NCBI RefSeq assembly: GCF_025567625.1
Contig: NZ_JAOQJC010000033.1
Coordinates: 23,291 to 87,290 of the forward strand
From: Paenibacillus sp. J5C2022
GTDB lineage: Bacteria; Bacillota; Bacilli; Paenibacillales; Paenibacillaceae
Direction: 5' to 3'
Length of the DNA stretch: 64,000 nucleotides
Position numbers and translations under genes: made by a program
In this document: positions 18,563-27,838 of the stretch, in pieces
Numbering within the stretch: the first letter of the stretch is position 1
Layout: every line of letters starts with the position of its first letter
The notes under the pieces: generated by a model
The model's database searches: none
What the model was told of the DNA's origin: nothing
The model's input: the letters and a program-made list of their open reading frames with translations, nothing else

Positions 18563-19402
18563 ATGTCGAAAAACAGTTGGGTTGCAGACAATCTGGAAAA
18601 TGCATTAGACACTTGGAACGAAAAAATGAATGAAATCTGGCAGCTTGTTACGCAATCGCCTGCCGAGTTTAAAGGAGGCGCTGTATGGCAAATCATTACG
18701 GATATTCACGGCGCTTTGCAAGCAACGGGGCTGGCGCTGCTGGTCTTGTTTTTTGTCATCGGCGTCATGAAAACAGCAGGCAATTTTGCTGAACTGAAGC
18801 GGCCAGAACTGGCGGTCAAGTTATTCGTCCGGTTTGTGTTGGCCAAGGCAGTTGTCACCTACGGGCTGGAACTCATGATTGCCTTGTTTACGATTGTACA
18901 AGGCATGATCGCGACCATGATGAACCGTTCGGGATTTGGCGGGATGGATGGCATGTTTTTACCCGAACTCATTACCCAAGCCATTGAAGATGTCGGGTTT
19001 TGGCATAGCATACCGCTGTGGATCGTGTCTTTGCTGGGGAGCTTGTTTATTACGGTTCTTTCCTTCATCATGATTCTTTCTGTGTATGCACGTTTCTTTC
19101 GGATTTATCTATATACTGCTATCGCTCCCGTTCCATTGTCCTCTTTTGCTGGGGAGCCAAGTCAGAGTATTGGAAAATCATTTTTGAAAGGGTATGCGGC
19201 TGCCTGCATGGAAGGGGCGATCATCGTGCTGGCTTGCATCATTTATGCTGCTTTCGCTACTGCTCCCCCTGCCGTAGAGGCGGATACCGGCGCAGTCACG
19301 ATGGTGTGGACGTATATCGGGGAACTGATTTTTAATATGCTCATCCTCGTGGGGACGGTGAAGATGGCGGATCGTGTTGTCAGAGAAATGCTTGGATTGT
19401 AA
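18563..19402 (+). CDS. VirB6/TrbL-like polytopic membrane protein
   Basis: The gene encodes 279 residues and starts at ATG behind AAGGGTGAG. After a soluble start of about 50 residues there are five or six membrane helices (about 58-78, 95-125, 150-185, 215-235, 250-270). Between them is a conserved-looking loop (ARFFRIYLYTAIAPVPLSSFAGEPSQSIGKSFLKGYAA) typical of VirB6/TrbL and the CD0411-type proteins of Firmicute elements. VirB6 shapes the inner-membrane part of the channel. It ends 19 bases before the convergent XRE gene. Confidence 0.85.
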   Translation: MSKNSWVADNLENALDTWNEKMNEIWQLVTQSPAEFKGGAVWQIITDIHGALQATGLALLVLFFVIGVMKTAGNFAELKRPELAVKLFVRFVLAKAVVTYGLELMIALFTIVQGMIATMMNRSGFGGMDGMFLPELITQAIEDVGFWHSIPLWIVSLLGSLFITVLSFIMILSVYARFFRIYLYTAIAPVPLSSFAGEPSQSIGKSFLKGYAAACMEGAIIVLACIIYAAFATAPPAVEADTGAVTMVWTYIGELIFNMLILVGTVKMADRVVREMLGL

Positions 19403-19420
19403 AGATCGTATGGCATTGCA

Positions 19421-19756
19421 TTATTGAATAGCCTTCAAAAACAATCTTACTAGAGACAGCGCATCTTGACGCTGTTGATCTGTGCATTGGTTGAGCGCAG
19501 CTAGAATCAGCTCTGTCTCCGTATGAGGTTCGGCATGTTGGTCATGCGGCAGCAATAAATCATTTGGGGACAGTTTGAGTAAATGGCACAGGGCTAGCAT
19601 CGTCTCAATCGACATGCCTACATTCCCGCGCTCAATGTCGGCGCAAAATCTTGGGACACGCCCAATCTGCTCAGCTACGTTCTCGCGGGAAAATTGCAAT
19701 GCCTCCCTTTGTTTCCGAATGCGTTGCCCTACCTTCTTTTTATCGTACACATGCAT
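19421..19756 (-). CDS. XRE-family transcription regulator
   Basis: The gene encodes 111 residues from the ATG at 19756; a TTG five codons earlier is possible but has no better ribosome site. The Cro/CI-type HTH covers residues about 7-62 (VGQRIRKQREALQFSRENVAEQIGRVPRFCADIERGNVGMSIETMLALCHLLKLSPNDLL). The rest is a short helical tail. It is read against the transfer genes and faces the Spo0E-like gene. Paired operator-like repeats lie in the gap between them, so it probably represses both itself and the rightward promoter. Confidence 0.85.
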   Translation of the reverse strand: MHVYDKKKVGQRIRKQREALQFSRENVAEQIGRVPRFCADIERGNVGMSIETMLALCHLLKLSPNDLLLPHDQHAEPHTETELILAALNQCTDQQRQDALSLVRLFLKAIQ

Positions 19757-19779
19757 GATCCTCACTTTCAAATCGATTT

Positions 19780-19867
19780 TTGGAATTTATAACTCCTATT
19801 ATGGGTGAGTACACAATTGACTAAAATGAGTTTTGAACATACTCTGTAGATGGTTTATAAATTCCAA
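19780..19867. promoter_or_regulatory. Divergent promoter region with paired 13-base operators
   Basis: TTGGAATTTATAA at 19780-19792 and its exact reverse complement TTATAAATTCCAA at 19855-19867 flank a rightward promoter (TTGACT at 19817-19822, 17-base spacer, TACTCT at 19840-19845). One copy lies by the start of the XRE gene and the other in the leader of the Spo0E-like gene. This suits an XRE repressor binding at both sites, perhaps with looping. Confidence 0.7.
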
Positions 19868-19911
19868 AGATATTTCGTTTCTTCATAGTTTATGAAAAGG
19901 CAGGTGTACAG

Positions 19912-20073
19912 ATGGATGGGCTATTAAAGAAGCTGGAAAGGGAAAGGCGAAAAATGAATGAGCTTGGCGAACAATCGTTGAAGAACAACGCCCCCTTATC
20001 GGATAACAAAAAATTAAAGAGGCAAAGCAAAAAGGTGGATCAATTGATTACGCAATACATGAAGCGCAGGTGA
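19912..20073 (+). CDS. Spo0E-family aspartyl-phosphate phosphatase
   Basis: The gene encodes 53 residues. It has the Spo0E pattern: an N-terminal helix LLKKLERERRKMNELGEQ, a short polar turn, and a second helix with SKKVDQLITQYMKR, corresponding to the SxxLDxLI signature with Val in place of Leu. Members dephosphorylate Spo0A-P and so delay sporulation. Here it opens a rightward unit that leads to PrgI and VirB4 and is controlled by the XRE operator region. Carriage by a conjugative element suggests that it adjusts host development during transfer. The spelling is clear but activity is not proven. Confidence 0.75.
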   Translation: MDGLLKKLERERRKMNELGEQSLKNNAPLSDNKKLKRQSKKVDQLITQYMKRR

Positions 20074-20108
20074 ATGCAGGGATATTTTAAATGAAGGAAG
20101 GGGAGCCG

Positions 20109-20459
20109 ATGGAGTTTCCGTCTTGGTTTAGACAAGCGATTCAAAAGCGATTAGATGGCATTTCTGCTCATATTGAGCATCATCTTGATCTGAACCGCAT
20201 TGGTGACAAGGAAAGGAAAGCGTTTGAACGATTATTTGCGTGCATGGACATCGGACGTATGCCAGAATTTGCAGATTGGGAGGACCAGCAGTATTTGAAG
20301 CAGGCGCTCATGAACGAACGGCTATACTTGCAAGGGTTGAAGGATGGCATGCAGCTTGCCACTTCGTTAGCAGATCACCCGCATGCATTTGAAGGGCTAG
20401 ACAGTACGAATACAAATCATCGTAAACCTGTTGCACATAGGGAGGATTCGGGAGGTTAG
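20109..20459 (+). CDS. Helical protein of unknown function in the transfer operon
   Basis: The gene encodes 116 residues. ATG at 20109 is preferred since GAAGGGGAG precedes it; an ATG at 20091 has no clear site. It is all-helical and charged (IQKRLDGISAHIEHHLDLNRIGDKERKAFERLF) with a polar tail. No known family is recognised. It lies four bases before the prgI-like gene and is probably cotranscribed with it. Confidence 0.65.
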   Translation: MEFPSWFRQAIQKRLDGISAHIEHHLDLNRIGDKERKAFERLFACMDIGRMPEFADWEDQQYLKQALMNERLYLQGLKDGMQLATSLADHPHAFEGLDSTNTNHRKPVAHREDSGG

Positions 20460-20463
20460 TCAG

Positions 20464-20814
20464 ATGGAAGTAAAGATCAACCGGGAAATCCGGGAATATA
20501 CCGAAAGTTTATTCTTTGGACTGTCTTTGCGACAGTTCTTTTTTTCTGTTTTGGCCATCATTTTGGCGATTGGTCTGTATTTTGGATTGCGGGGACGGTT
20601 TGGTGTGGAGACGCTCAGCTGGATGTGCATTTTAGGGGCTGCTCCTTGTGCCGCGCTCGGCTTCATTCGTTATCACGGCATGACAGCAGAACAACTGCTT
20701 TGGGCTTATATTAAATCAGAATTTTTAATGCCGAAGCTTCTAACTTTTCATTCTACTAACCTTTATTACAAAGTGCTGAAACAAAACATTCAGCGTCATG
20801 AGCAAGGAGAGTGA
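20464..20814 (+). CDS. PrgI/VirB3-like membrane protein
   Basis: The gene encodes 116 residues. ATG at 20464 follows GGAGGTTAG. There are two membrane helices near residues 24-44 and 52-72 and the N-terminal MEVKINREIREYTESLFFGLSLRQFFFS stretch of the PrgI family. PrgI proteins stand in for VirB3 and bind the VirB4 ATPase. It overlaps the VirB4 gene by 17 bases, the usual pairing. Confidence 0.9.
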   Translation: MEVKINREIREYTESLFFGLSLRQFFFSVLAIILAIGLYFGLRGRFGVETLSWMCILGAAPCAALGFIRYHGMTAEQLLWAYIKSEFLMPKLLTFHSTNLYYKVLKQNIQRHEQGE

Positions 20815-23140
20815 GTTTTTGAAAACACTTAAAAGAACTTTAAAACAGGATAAGGAACGGTTTGTCATTCCAAAGAGCGTACAACAAGCCATCCCGATTC
20901 GAGCCATTTGGCCGGACGGGATTTTTTTTGTTGGGAACAAGTTTTCTAAATCGTTTCGCTTTGATGATATCAACTATGCCGCGGCTTCCAGAGAGGATAA
21001 GGAAGCGATGTTTCTTGGTTATGGCGAGTTGCTTAATTCGTTTGATAGCGGGGCGACAACGAAGATTACGATTCATAACCGGCGACTTAACCGAACCCAA
21101 TTTGAAGGTTCAGTCCTCATTCCGTCACGTCAGGATGATCTGGATCTATATCGTGAGGAATACAACCAGATGTTGCTGGGTAAATCCGTTGGGGCAAACG
21201 GCACGTTCCAGGAGAAGTACATGACGATATCCATTTTCAAAAAGAATGTGGAAGAAGCTCGTCAATACTTTACCAGAATCGGGTCGGAGTTGATGGCGCA
21301 TTTCTCCCGTCTTGGTTCATCTTGTGAAGAACTGGATGCGATAGATCGACTACGCATATTGCATGACTTTTATCGTATTGGCGAGGAAGCCGATTTTCAT
21401 TTGGACTTGTCCGCGATGATTCAAAAAGGACATAGTTTTAAGGATTATATTTGCCCGGATACGTTTGAGTTCGAGCGAGATCATTTTCGGATGGGCAAGT
21501 ATTATGGGAGAGTCATCTTTCTTCGAGAGTATGCCAGCTATATTAAAGACAGCATGGTAGCGGAACTGTGTGACTTGAATCGGAATCTGCTGCTGTCTCT
21601 TGACGTCATTCCAATTCCAACAGATGAGGCGGTGCGCGAAGTGGAAAACCGTTTACTTGGCGTGGAGACAAACATTACCAACTGGCAGCGGCGGCAAAAC
21701 AAGCATAATAACTTTTCGGCCGTTGTCCCTTACGATATGGAACAGCAGCGCAAAGAAAGCAAGGAATTTCTGGACGATTTAACGACTCGCGACCAGCGGA
21801 TGATGTTTGGGCTTTTGACCATGGTGCATATTGCGGAGAGCAAAGAACAACTGGATAACGATACAGAAGCCTTACTGACAACGGCACGCAAACATTTATG
21901 CCAATTTGCTCCGCTGACCTTTCAGCAAATGGACGGTTTAAATACAGTGCTCCCATACGGTCTTCGCAAGGTGCATGCGCTTCGAACCTTGACCACGGAA
22001 AGCACCGCTGTCTTTATTCCTTTCCGGGCACAAGAGGTTATTCATCCAGGCGGTATTTACTATGGTCAAAATGTCATTAGTAAAAATCTGATTATTGCTA
22101 ACCGCAAACAATTATTAAACGGAAATAGCTTCATACTAGGCGTGTCTGGGTCGGGCAAGAGCTTTACGGCGAAGCGAGAGATTGTCAATCTCGTACTATC
22201 TAACGATGATGATATTATCCTGATCGATCCCGAACGCGAGTATTCCGCTTTAGTCGCCGCGCTTGGCGGTGAAACGATTCATATCTCTTCAACTTCGACG
22301 AATCATATCAATGCGATGGACATCAACCGACAATATGCGGATGGAGCTAACCCGATCATACTTAAGTCTGAATTTGTGCTTTCATTATGCGAGCAATTAA
22401 TGGGCGGCTATCCGCTAGGAGCGAAGGAAAAGTCACTGATCGACCGCTGCACGGCAAGCGTATACCGCAAATATTTGCAAAGTAATTACAAGGGGCAGCC
22501 GCCTACCCTGCAAGATTTCCATGCTGAGCTGTTAAAGCAATCCGAGCCGGAAGCGCAGGACATTGCTTTGGCGATTGAATTGTTTACCTCCGGCAGTTTG
22601 AACACGTTTGCCAAACCTACCAACGTGAATGTTGATAACCGGTTCATTTGCTACGATATTCTCGATTTGGGTAAGCAGCTTCTTCCCATCGGGATGCTTG
22701 TCGTACTCGACAGTATTCTTAATCGAATTACACAAAATCGTGCCAAAGGGAAAAATACGTTTATTTTCATTGACGAAATCTACTTGCTGTTCCAACATGA
22801 ATACAGCGCTAATTTTCTGTTCACGCTCTGGAAGCGGGTTCGGAAATATGGCGCTTTTTGTACGGGGATTACGCAAAATGTGGATGATCTGTTGCAAAGC
22901 CACACAGCCCGTACAATGCTCGCCAACAGCGAATTTATTGTGATGTTGAACCAAGCCAGTACCGATCGCAAGGAATTGGCAGAGCTTCTCAATATTTCGG
23001 ATTTGCAGCTGTCCTACATGACCAATGTAGATGCTGGTAACGGTTTGATGAAGGTGGGTAGTTCCCTTGTGCCGTTTACGGATAAGTTTCCGCGAAACAC
23101 GAAGTTGTATCAGTTGATGACAACGAAGCCGGGGGAATAA
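20798..23140 (+). CDS. VirB4/TraE-family ATPase
   Basis: The 780-residue ATPase powers assembly of the type IV secretion channel. Walker A is GVSGSGKSFTAKRE near residue 449 and Walker B is TFIFIDEIYLLFQ near 655. The C-terminal RKYGAFCTGITQNVDDLL and the Gln/Asn-rich end motifs are typical of VirB4. The N-terminal 400 residues form the VirB4 N-domain. It is the last transfer gene before the metal-resistance cargo; a hairpin follows its stop. Confidence 0.95.
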   Translation: MSKESEFLKTLKRTLKQDKERFVIPKSVQQAIPIRAIWPDGIFFVGNKFSKSFRFDDINYAAASREDKEAMFLGYGELLNSFDSGATTKITIHNRRLNRTQFEGSVLIPSRQDDLDLYREEYNQMLLGKSVGANGTFQEKYMTISIFKKNVEEARQYFTRIGSELMAHFSRLGSSCEELDAIDRLRILHDFYRIGEEADFHLDLSAMIQKGHSFKDYICPDTFEFERDHFRMGKYYGRVIFLREYASYIKDSMVAELCDLNRNLLLSLDVIPIPTDEAVREVENRLLGVETNITNWQRRQNKHNNFSAVVPYDMEQQRKESKEFLDDLTTRDQRMMFGLLTMVHIAESKEQLDNDTEALLTTARKHLCQFAPLTFQQMDGLNTVLPYGLRKVHALRTLTTESTAVFIPFRAQEVIHPGGIYYGQNVISKNLIIANRKQLLNGNSFILGVSGSGKSFTAKREIVNLVLSNDDDIILIDPEREYSALVAALGGETIHISSTSTNHINAMDINRQYADGANPIILKSEFVLSLCEQLMGGYPLGAKEKSLIDRCTASVYRKYLQSNYKGQPPTLQDFHAELLKQSEPEAQDIALAIELFTSGSLNTFAKPTNVNVDNRFICYDILDLGKQLLPIGMLVVLDSILNRITQNRAKGKNTFIFIDEIYLLFQHEYSANFLFTLWKRVRKYGAFCTGITQNVDDLLQSHTARTMLANSEFIVMLNQASTDRKELAELLNISDLQLSYMTNVDAGNGLMKVGSSLVPFTDKFPRNTKLYQLMTTKPGE

Positions 23141-23148
23141 AGCTACGT

Positions 23149-23189
23149 TACTGATGCGGTTGAGTGTGGTTTCGCCAGCCGCATCAGTA
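23149..23189 (+). terminator. Hairpin after virB4
   Basis: TACTGATGCGG at 23149-23159 pairs perfectly with CCGCATCAGTA at 23179-23189. The T-run after it is weak, so it is either a terminator or a boundary structure where cargo begins. Confidence 0.6.
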
Positions 23190-23366
23190 CTTTAAAATTG
23201 AGTTAAAAGTGACACCGCTTCAACAAATGGATAAACCAGATTAAATGCGAATGAACCGTTCGGAATTAGATTTAAAAAAACAGGAAACTACTTGTTGGTC
23301 ATAAACATATTGTATTTATAAGTACGGAATACATGCTTTATACAAACATCAGGGGAGTGGTATACT

Positions 23367-23428
23367 ATACTTGGAATAAGAAGGAGATCCCTTGTGCAAA
23401 ATATTTAAAAGGACTTGATTCCAAGTAT
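23367..23428 (+). promoter_or_regulatory. Leader stem-loop of the copB gene
   Basis: ATACTTGGAAT at 23367-23377 pairs perfectly with ATTCCAAGTAT at 23418-23428, leaving a 40-base loop, 22 bases before the copB start. A TATACT box lies just upstream. The loop holds AAGGAG plus a TTG that could begin an eight-codon peptide (MCKIFKRT). A role in control of copB translation is inferred. Confidence 0.45.
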
Positions 23429-23449
23429 CTACTAGAAGGGGTGATAACA

Positions 23450-25537
23450 ATGACAAATCGTAATAGTGAGAAAAGTAAGCACAATCACCGTGAACATCAT
23501 CACGAACACCATGAGCACCATCACCGAAGTCACCAAAATCACGATGGACATGATCTTTCAGGCCATGGACATGGACATGGAGGAGGCCATGCCGGTCATC
23601 ATGAGCATATGATCGATGATTTCAAAAAACGTTTCTGGATATCTATCATTTTAACGATACCCTTAACGTATCTATCACCTATGATCCAAATGCTATTTCA
23701 TTATGAAGTGACTTTTACAGGTAACACGGTATTATTATTTTTACTCTCAACCATTGTTTTTTTCTATGGAGGAAAACCGTTTTTACTTGGCGCATGGGAT
23801 GAAATAAAAGTAAAAGCACCAGGGATGATGCTGTTAATCTCGTTAGCTATTATAACGGCCTACGTTTATAGTACGTTAACAGCTTTCTTTATTGCGGGAA
23901 GTGATTTTTACTTTGAGTTGGCGTCTTTAATTATCATTATGCTGTTAGGTCACTGGATAGAAATGAGATCAATCATGGGCGCTTCAAAGGCACTCGAAGA
24001 ATTAATTAAACTGATGCCGAAAGAAGCCCATAAAATTGATGCTTCTGGAAACATTGTAGAAGTATCCGTTGAAGAATTACATCCCGGAGACGAGATTCTA
24101 GTGAAGTCAGGTGAGAAGATACCACTGGATGGTGTCATTTTCGAAGGGCAATCTACTGTCGACGAGTCCATGTTAACAGGGGAATCCGTTCCTGTAGAGA
24201 AAGGACCTGGCATGAAAGCCATCGGTGGAGCCGTTAATGGCGAAGGGGTATTAAAAATCAAGGTAAACAAAACGGGCAATGATACATATTTAGCCCAAGT
24301 GATCCAGTTGGTGCGCGATGCAGAGAACACGAAATCTAAAGCTCAAGGGTTTGCAGATATTGCAGCGAAATGGCTCTTCTATGTAGCGGTCGTTTCTGGC
24401 ATCATTACGATGGCCTACTGGGGAACAACGGGTGATTTTGATTTTGCTTTAGAAAGAATGGTTACCGTGCTGATTATCGCTTGTCCGCATGCACTGGGTC
24501 TGGCGATGCCGCTAGTCACTTCAAGATCAACGTCAATAGCTGCTAAAAAGGGGTTGTTGATTCGTAACCGTATCCCATTCGAAAGTGCTTGGAAGCTGGA
24601 TCGAGTGGTGTTTGATAAAACAGGTACTCTTACAGAAGGAAATTTCGGTGTAACGGATATTCACCCTAGTAATACGGTTAGTGAAGAGGAATTATTAAAG
24701 TTAGCTTATTCAGTGGAGACACAATCCGATCATCCCATTGCAAAAGGGATTGTGAAAGAAGGAAAAGCTCGCAATTTAGAGCTATACGATGTAACGAATT
24801 ATAGAAATTTAACCGGGAAAGGATTAACGGCTGACGTGAACGGCTCCGAAATCGCAGTGATAAGCCCGGGGGCGATGAGAACGAATCAAATCGCATTCGA
24901 TAAAGAGACGTATGAAAAATTGGCACAACAAGGAAAAACAGTCGTATTTGTTCTAAAGGATAACGAATTGCAAGGCATGATTGCTTTAGCCGACATCATT
25001 CGAGAATCCTCATATGAAGTCATCAAGCATTTAAATGATCGGGGCATTGAAACCGTGATGATGACAGGAGATAATCGCCGCGTTGCGAATTATGTAGGTG
25101 AAAAACTGGGTATATCAAAAGTCATCGCTGAGGTTCTTCCACATGAGAAATCCGATCATGTGAAAAAACTGAAAGAAGGCAACAACAATGTTGCCATGAT
25201 CGGTGATGGAATTAATGACGCTCCTGCCTTGGCTGAAGCTCATTTAGGGATTGCAATTGGTGCCGGTACAGATGTTGCCATCGAGACAGCGGATGTTGTT
25301 TTAGTCAATAGCGACCCTGTTGACATCGTAAATATTGTGAAGCTATCGAAAGCAAGCTACAGAAAAATGGTACAAAACTTGGCGTGGGCGGCAGGCTATA
25401 ATATTTTAGCCATCCCGTTAGCAGCAGGTGTCTTGTATCATATCGGTATCTTTATAACACCCGCGATCGGAGCCGTTGTCATGTCATTAAGTACAATTAT
25501 CGTGGCCATTAATGCGCAATTGTTGAAGATTGATTAA
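23450..25537 (+). CDS. copB: CopB-type P1B-3 copper/silver exporting ATPase (CPH motif)
   Basis: The gene encodes 695 residues from ATG at 23450 behind AAGGGGTG; an open frame upstream lacks a ribosome site. The N-terminus (residues about 10-60) is very His-rich, with HHEHHEHHH and GHGHGHGGGHAGHHEH, and replaces the CxxC domain of CopA. The membrane metal motif is ACPHALGLAMP near residue 344. DKTGT with the phosphorylated Asp lies near 389, TGES near 245 and GDGINDAPA near 586. The CPH motif and His-rich start are typical of the CopB subgroup. It stands alone between two hairpins. Confidence 0.93.
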   Translation: MTNRNSEKSKHNHREHHHEHHEHHHRSHQNHDGHDLSGHGHGHGGGHAGHHEHMIDDFKKRFWISIILTIPLTYLSPMIQMLFHYEVTFTGNTVLLFLLSTIVFFYGGKPFLLGAWDEIKVKAPGMMLLISLAIITAYVYSTLTAFFIAGSDFYFELASLIIIMLLGHWIEMRSIMGASKALEELIKLMPKEAHKIDASGNIVEVSVEELHPGDEILVKSGEKIPLDGVIFEGQSTVDESMLTGESVPVEKGPGMKAIGGAVNGEGVLKIKVNKTGNDTYLAQVIQLVRDAENTKSKAQGFADIAAKWLFYVAVVSGIITMAYWGTTGDFDFALERMVTVLIIACPHALGLAMPLVTSRSTSIAAKKGLLIRNRIPFESAWKLDRVVFDKTGTLTEGNFGVTDIHPSNTVSEEELLKLAYSVETQSDHPIAKGIVKEGKARNLELYDVTNYRNLTGKGLTADVNGSEIAVISPGAMRTNQIAFDKETYEKLAQQGKTVVFVLKDNELQGMIALADIIRESSYEVIKHLNDRGIETVMMTGDNRRVANYVGEKLGISKVIAEVLPHEKSDHVKKLKEGNNNVAMIGDGINDAPALAEAHLGIAIGAGTDVAIETADVVLVNSDPVDIVNIVKLSKASYRKMVQNLAWAAGYNILAIPLAAGVLYHIGIFITPAIGAVVMSLSTIIVAINAQLLKID

Positions 25538-25563
25538 AAACTTAGCAATGAATCCTAAAGTGA

Positions 25564-25605
25564 AAAACCCGAGCGCCACCTTTTCTTGGTGGTGATCGGG
25601 TTTTA
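25564..25605. terminator. Bidirectional terminator
   Basis: AAAACCCGA pairs with TCGGGTTTT with an inner CCACC/GGTGG stem. A- and T-runs on both sides serve copB and the convergent HMA gene. Confidence 0.85.
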
Positions 25606-25631
25606 CTCGTTTCTGCATGTGTGCGGTTGGT

Positions 25632-25865
25632 TCATACCGCTTTTACTCGCGATTTTTTAACCTCATAGCCTAGTTTATCAATCGCATTTTCGATCTCTTC
25701 AATCGATACTTTTTCATCATCAAAGCTTAATTTCACTCTGCTGGAGTTAAATAATACACTTGCACTTTCTTTATCTACGCCATCTAGTGATTTTACCGCA
25801 CCTTCTATTTTTTGTATGCAAGAAGGACAAGTTAAGGCTTCTAATTGGATCGTTGCGTTTTTCAT
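25632..25865 (-). CDS. Heavy-metal-associated (HMA) domain protein
   Basis: The 77-residue protein has one ferredoxin-like HMA domain. The metal motif is LTCPSCIQKIE (CxxC near residues 13-16), with a GVDKESASVLFNSSRVKLSFD strand and a basic end KKSRVKAV. A good ribosome site (AAGGAGAG) precedes the ATG. Such small proteins pass metal ions to P1B ATPases. It lies downstream of the CPG-type ATPase on the same strand but has its own Fnr-type box upstream. Confidence 0.85.
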   Translation of the reverse strand: MKNATIQLEALTCPSCIQKIEGAVKSLDGVDKESASVLFNSSRVKLSFDDEKVSIEEIENAIDKLGYEVKKSRVKAV

Positions 25866-25924
25866 TCTAATCTCTCCTTTTCTTTATCTTACTTATAGTA
25901 TAAAGCAGTCTAGCAAAATAAAAA

Positions 25925-25938
25925 TTGATCTACATCAA
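25925..25938. promoter_or_regulatory. Crp/Fnr-type operator upstream of the HMA gene
   Basis: TTGATCTACATCAA at 25925-25938 is a perfect TTGAT-N4-ATCAA site, the consensus for Fnr-like regulators. It lies 60 bases before the HMA start. A Crp/Fnr regulator is encoded at 45652. Confidence 0.7.
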
Positions 25939-25941
25939 GTT

Positions 25942-27798
25942 TTAGATTTTTCTATTTCTATAACGAAGCAATCTCATGCCGTTTACAATGACGACTAATA
26001 TACTCGCTTCATGCACTAACATCCCGATCGACATGTTCATCCATTCACTGAGGAATACACTGGTAAGTAGGACGACAACAACGCCCACTGCGATGATTAT
26101 GTTTTGCCGCATGTTATTAAATGTAGCTTTGGTTAAACCTAATGCGTGGGGTAAGCGATTGAAATCAGAATTCATTAAGACCACATCCGAAGTTTCAATC
26201 GCTACATCTGTACCGCTTCCCATGGCGATGCCAATTTGAGCTAGCGCTAGCGAAGGACTATCATTTACGCCATCTCCTACGAATGCTACGATTTGGCCTT
26301 GCGTTTGTAGCTCTTTAATATAAGCTGATTTGTCTTCCGGCAGCATGTGTCCATGCGCTTCGGTAAGGCCAAGTTCACTTGCAACTAAATCGACAGTCCC
26401 TTGATTATCTCCGGATAGAACAATAAGATTTTTCACACCTAATTTTTTTAACCTTTGCAGCACTTCTTTTACATCTGGGCGAATTTGATCGCGAATGCCC
26501 ATAAGTACTTTCAATTCACCATCAACGGATGTGAGCACAAGCGAATTTCCATTTCGTTCGAACCTGGCAATATCTGCCCGAACTTTTTCATTTAACTGTA
26601 CATTTTCCTGCTCCATCAACGCAACATTACCGACTGCAATGCTATGTCCGTCTACTTGTGCTACAATGCCGCCACCTTTTACAACGTCTGTTTTGTCCAC
26701 TGTATATAAGTCTATATCACCAATATGTTCGACAACGGCTTTTGCTAAAGGATGATCTGATTCTTTTTCGACACTTGCTAAGTAACCCAATACTTCTTCC
26801 GCGTTATTTGTATAAACTTCTTGCTCTGTCACTTTAGGATTCCCTATCGTTAATGTACCTGTTTTGTCAAATACCATCGTATCGACCTTCCTGAAATCTT
26901 GAATCACTTCACTACCTTTGAGCAAAACACCGTTTCGCGCACCATTGCCGATGCCTGCAACGTTTGAAACGGGTACACCGATTACCAGGGCTCCGGGGCA
27001 TCCCAAAACTAAGATGGTAATGGCAAGTTCAATATTCCGCGAAAACAACCAGACAATAAAGGCTAGAACTAGAACCGCTGGCGTGTAATATTTCGAGAAA
27101 CGATCAATAAAACGTTCAGCCTCTGATTTTGAATCTTGTGCTTCTTCCACTAACTCAATAATTTTCCCAAAAGTAGTATCTTCACCTACACGATCCGCAA
27201 CAATTTGCACCGTACCATTTTCCAAAATCGTTCCAGCGTACACTTGCGAATCTTTCTTTTTAGTTACGGGAAGCGACTCACCGGTTATACTGGCTTCGTT
27301 AATATGCCCTTCTCCCGTTAAAACAGTACCGTCAACGGGCACCTTTGCGCCGGTTTTAACAAGTAAAATATCTCCGACGTCAATATCATCAACTTCAACT
27401 TCTGCAAATTCACCATTTTCCATTTGCTTCAAAGCACTTTCTGGCGCCAGCTCAGTTAATTCTTTGATAGCTGAGCGTGTTTTATTTAATGTACGCAATT
27501 CTAGATAAGCACCAAATAGGAATAAAAAGGTGACAATAGCTGATTCTTCAAAGTTCTTAATTAAAAATGCCCCGATTACTGCGATCGTAACCAACACATC
27601 GATACTGACAACCTTGACTCTCAACGCCTGATACGCTTGGATGGCAATAGGTGCAATTCCTAAAATAGAAGCGACCATTAACGCCCAAGTAAATAGTCCT
27701 ACCTGATCAAAACCGAATTTACTAGTAAAGGCTAAGGTAATTAATAGCGCACTTATGAGTGTGATTTGATTTTTCATGCCTAAAATAAACTTTTGCAA
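25942..27798 (-). CDS. P1B-type metal ATPase with unusual CPG motif
   Basis: The gene encodes 618 residues, starting at TTG (27798) since GGGGAGGAG lies eight bases upstream; an ATG nine codons earlier overlaps that site. It has no N-terminal metal-binding domain. The transmembrane motif is LGCPGALVIGVPVS near residue 265, so the third position is Gly rather than Cys or His. DKTGT lies near 310, TGES near 180, and GDGVNDSPSLA near 510. The overall course is nearest to CadA/ZosA-like Zn, Cd, Co or Fe exporters. It is in a minus-strand unit with the RIC-like gene upstream, under an Fnr-type box. The metal is not certain. Confidence 0.88.
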   Translation of the reverse strand: MQKFILGMKNQITLISALLITLAFTSKFGFDQVGLFTWALMVASILGIAPIAIQAYQALRVKVVSIDVLVTIAVIGAFLIKNFEESAIVTFLFLFGAYLELRTLNKTRSAIKELTELAPESALKQMENGEFAEVEVDDIDVGDILLVKTGAKVPVDGTVLTGEGHINEASITGESLPVTKKKDSQVYAGTILENGTVQIVADRVGEDTTFGKIIELVEEAQDSKSEAERFIDRFSKYYTPAVLVLAFIVWLFSRNIELAITILVLGCPGALVIGVPVSNVAGIGNGARNGVLLKGSEVIQDFRKVDTMVFDKTGTLTIGNPKVTEQEVYTNNAEEVLGYLASVEKESDHPLAKAVVEHIGDIDLYTVDKTDVVKGGGIVAQVDGHSIAVGNVALMEQENVQLNEKVRADIARFERNGNSLVLTSVDGELKVLMGIRDQIRPDVKEVLQRLKKLGVKNLIVLSGDNQGTVDLVASELGLTEAHGHMLPEDKSAYIKELQTQGQIVAFVGDGVNDSPSLALAQIGIAMGSGTDVAIETSDVVLMNSDFNRLPHALGLTKATFNNMRQNIIIAVGVVVVLLTSVFLSEWMNMSIGMLVHEASILVVIVNGMRLLRYRNRKI

Positions 27799-27838
27799 CG
27801 TAATCTCTCCTCCCCATTTTTTCACTTAACTCATTTGT

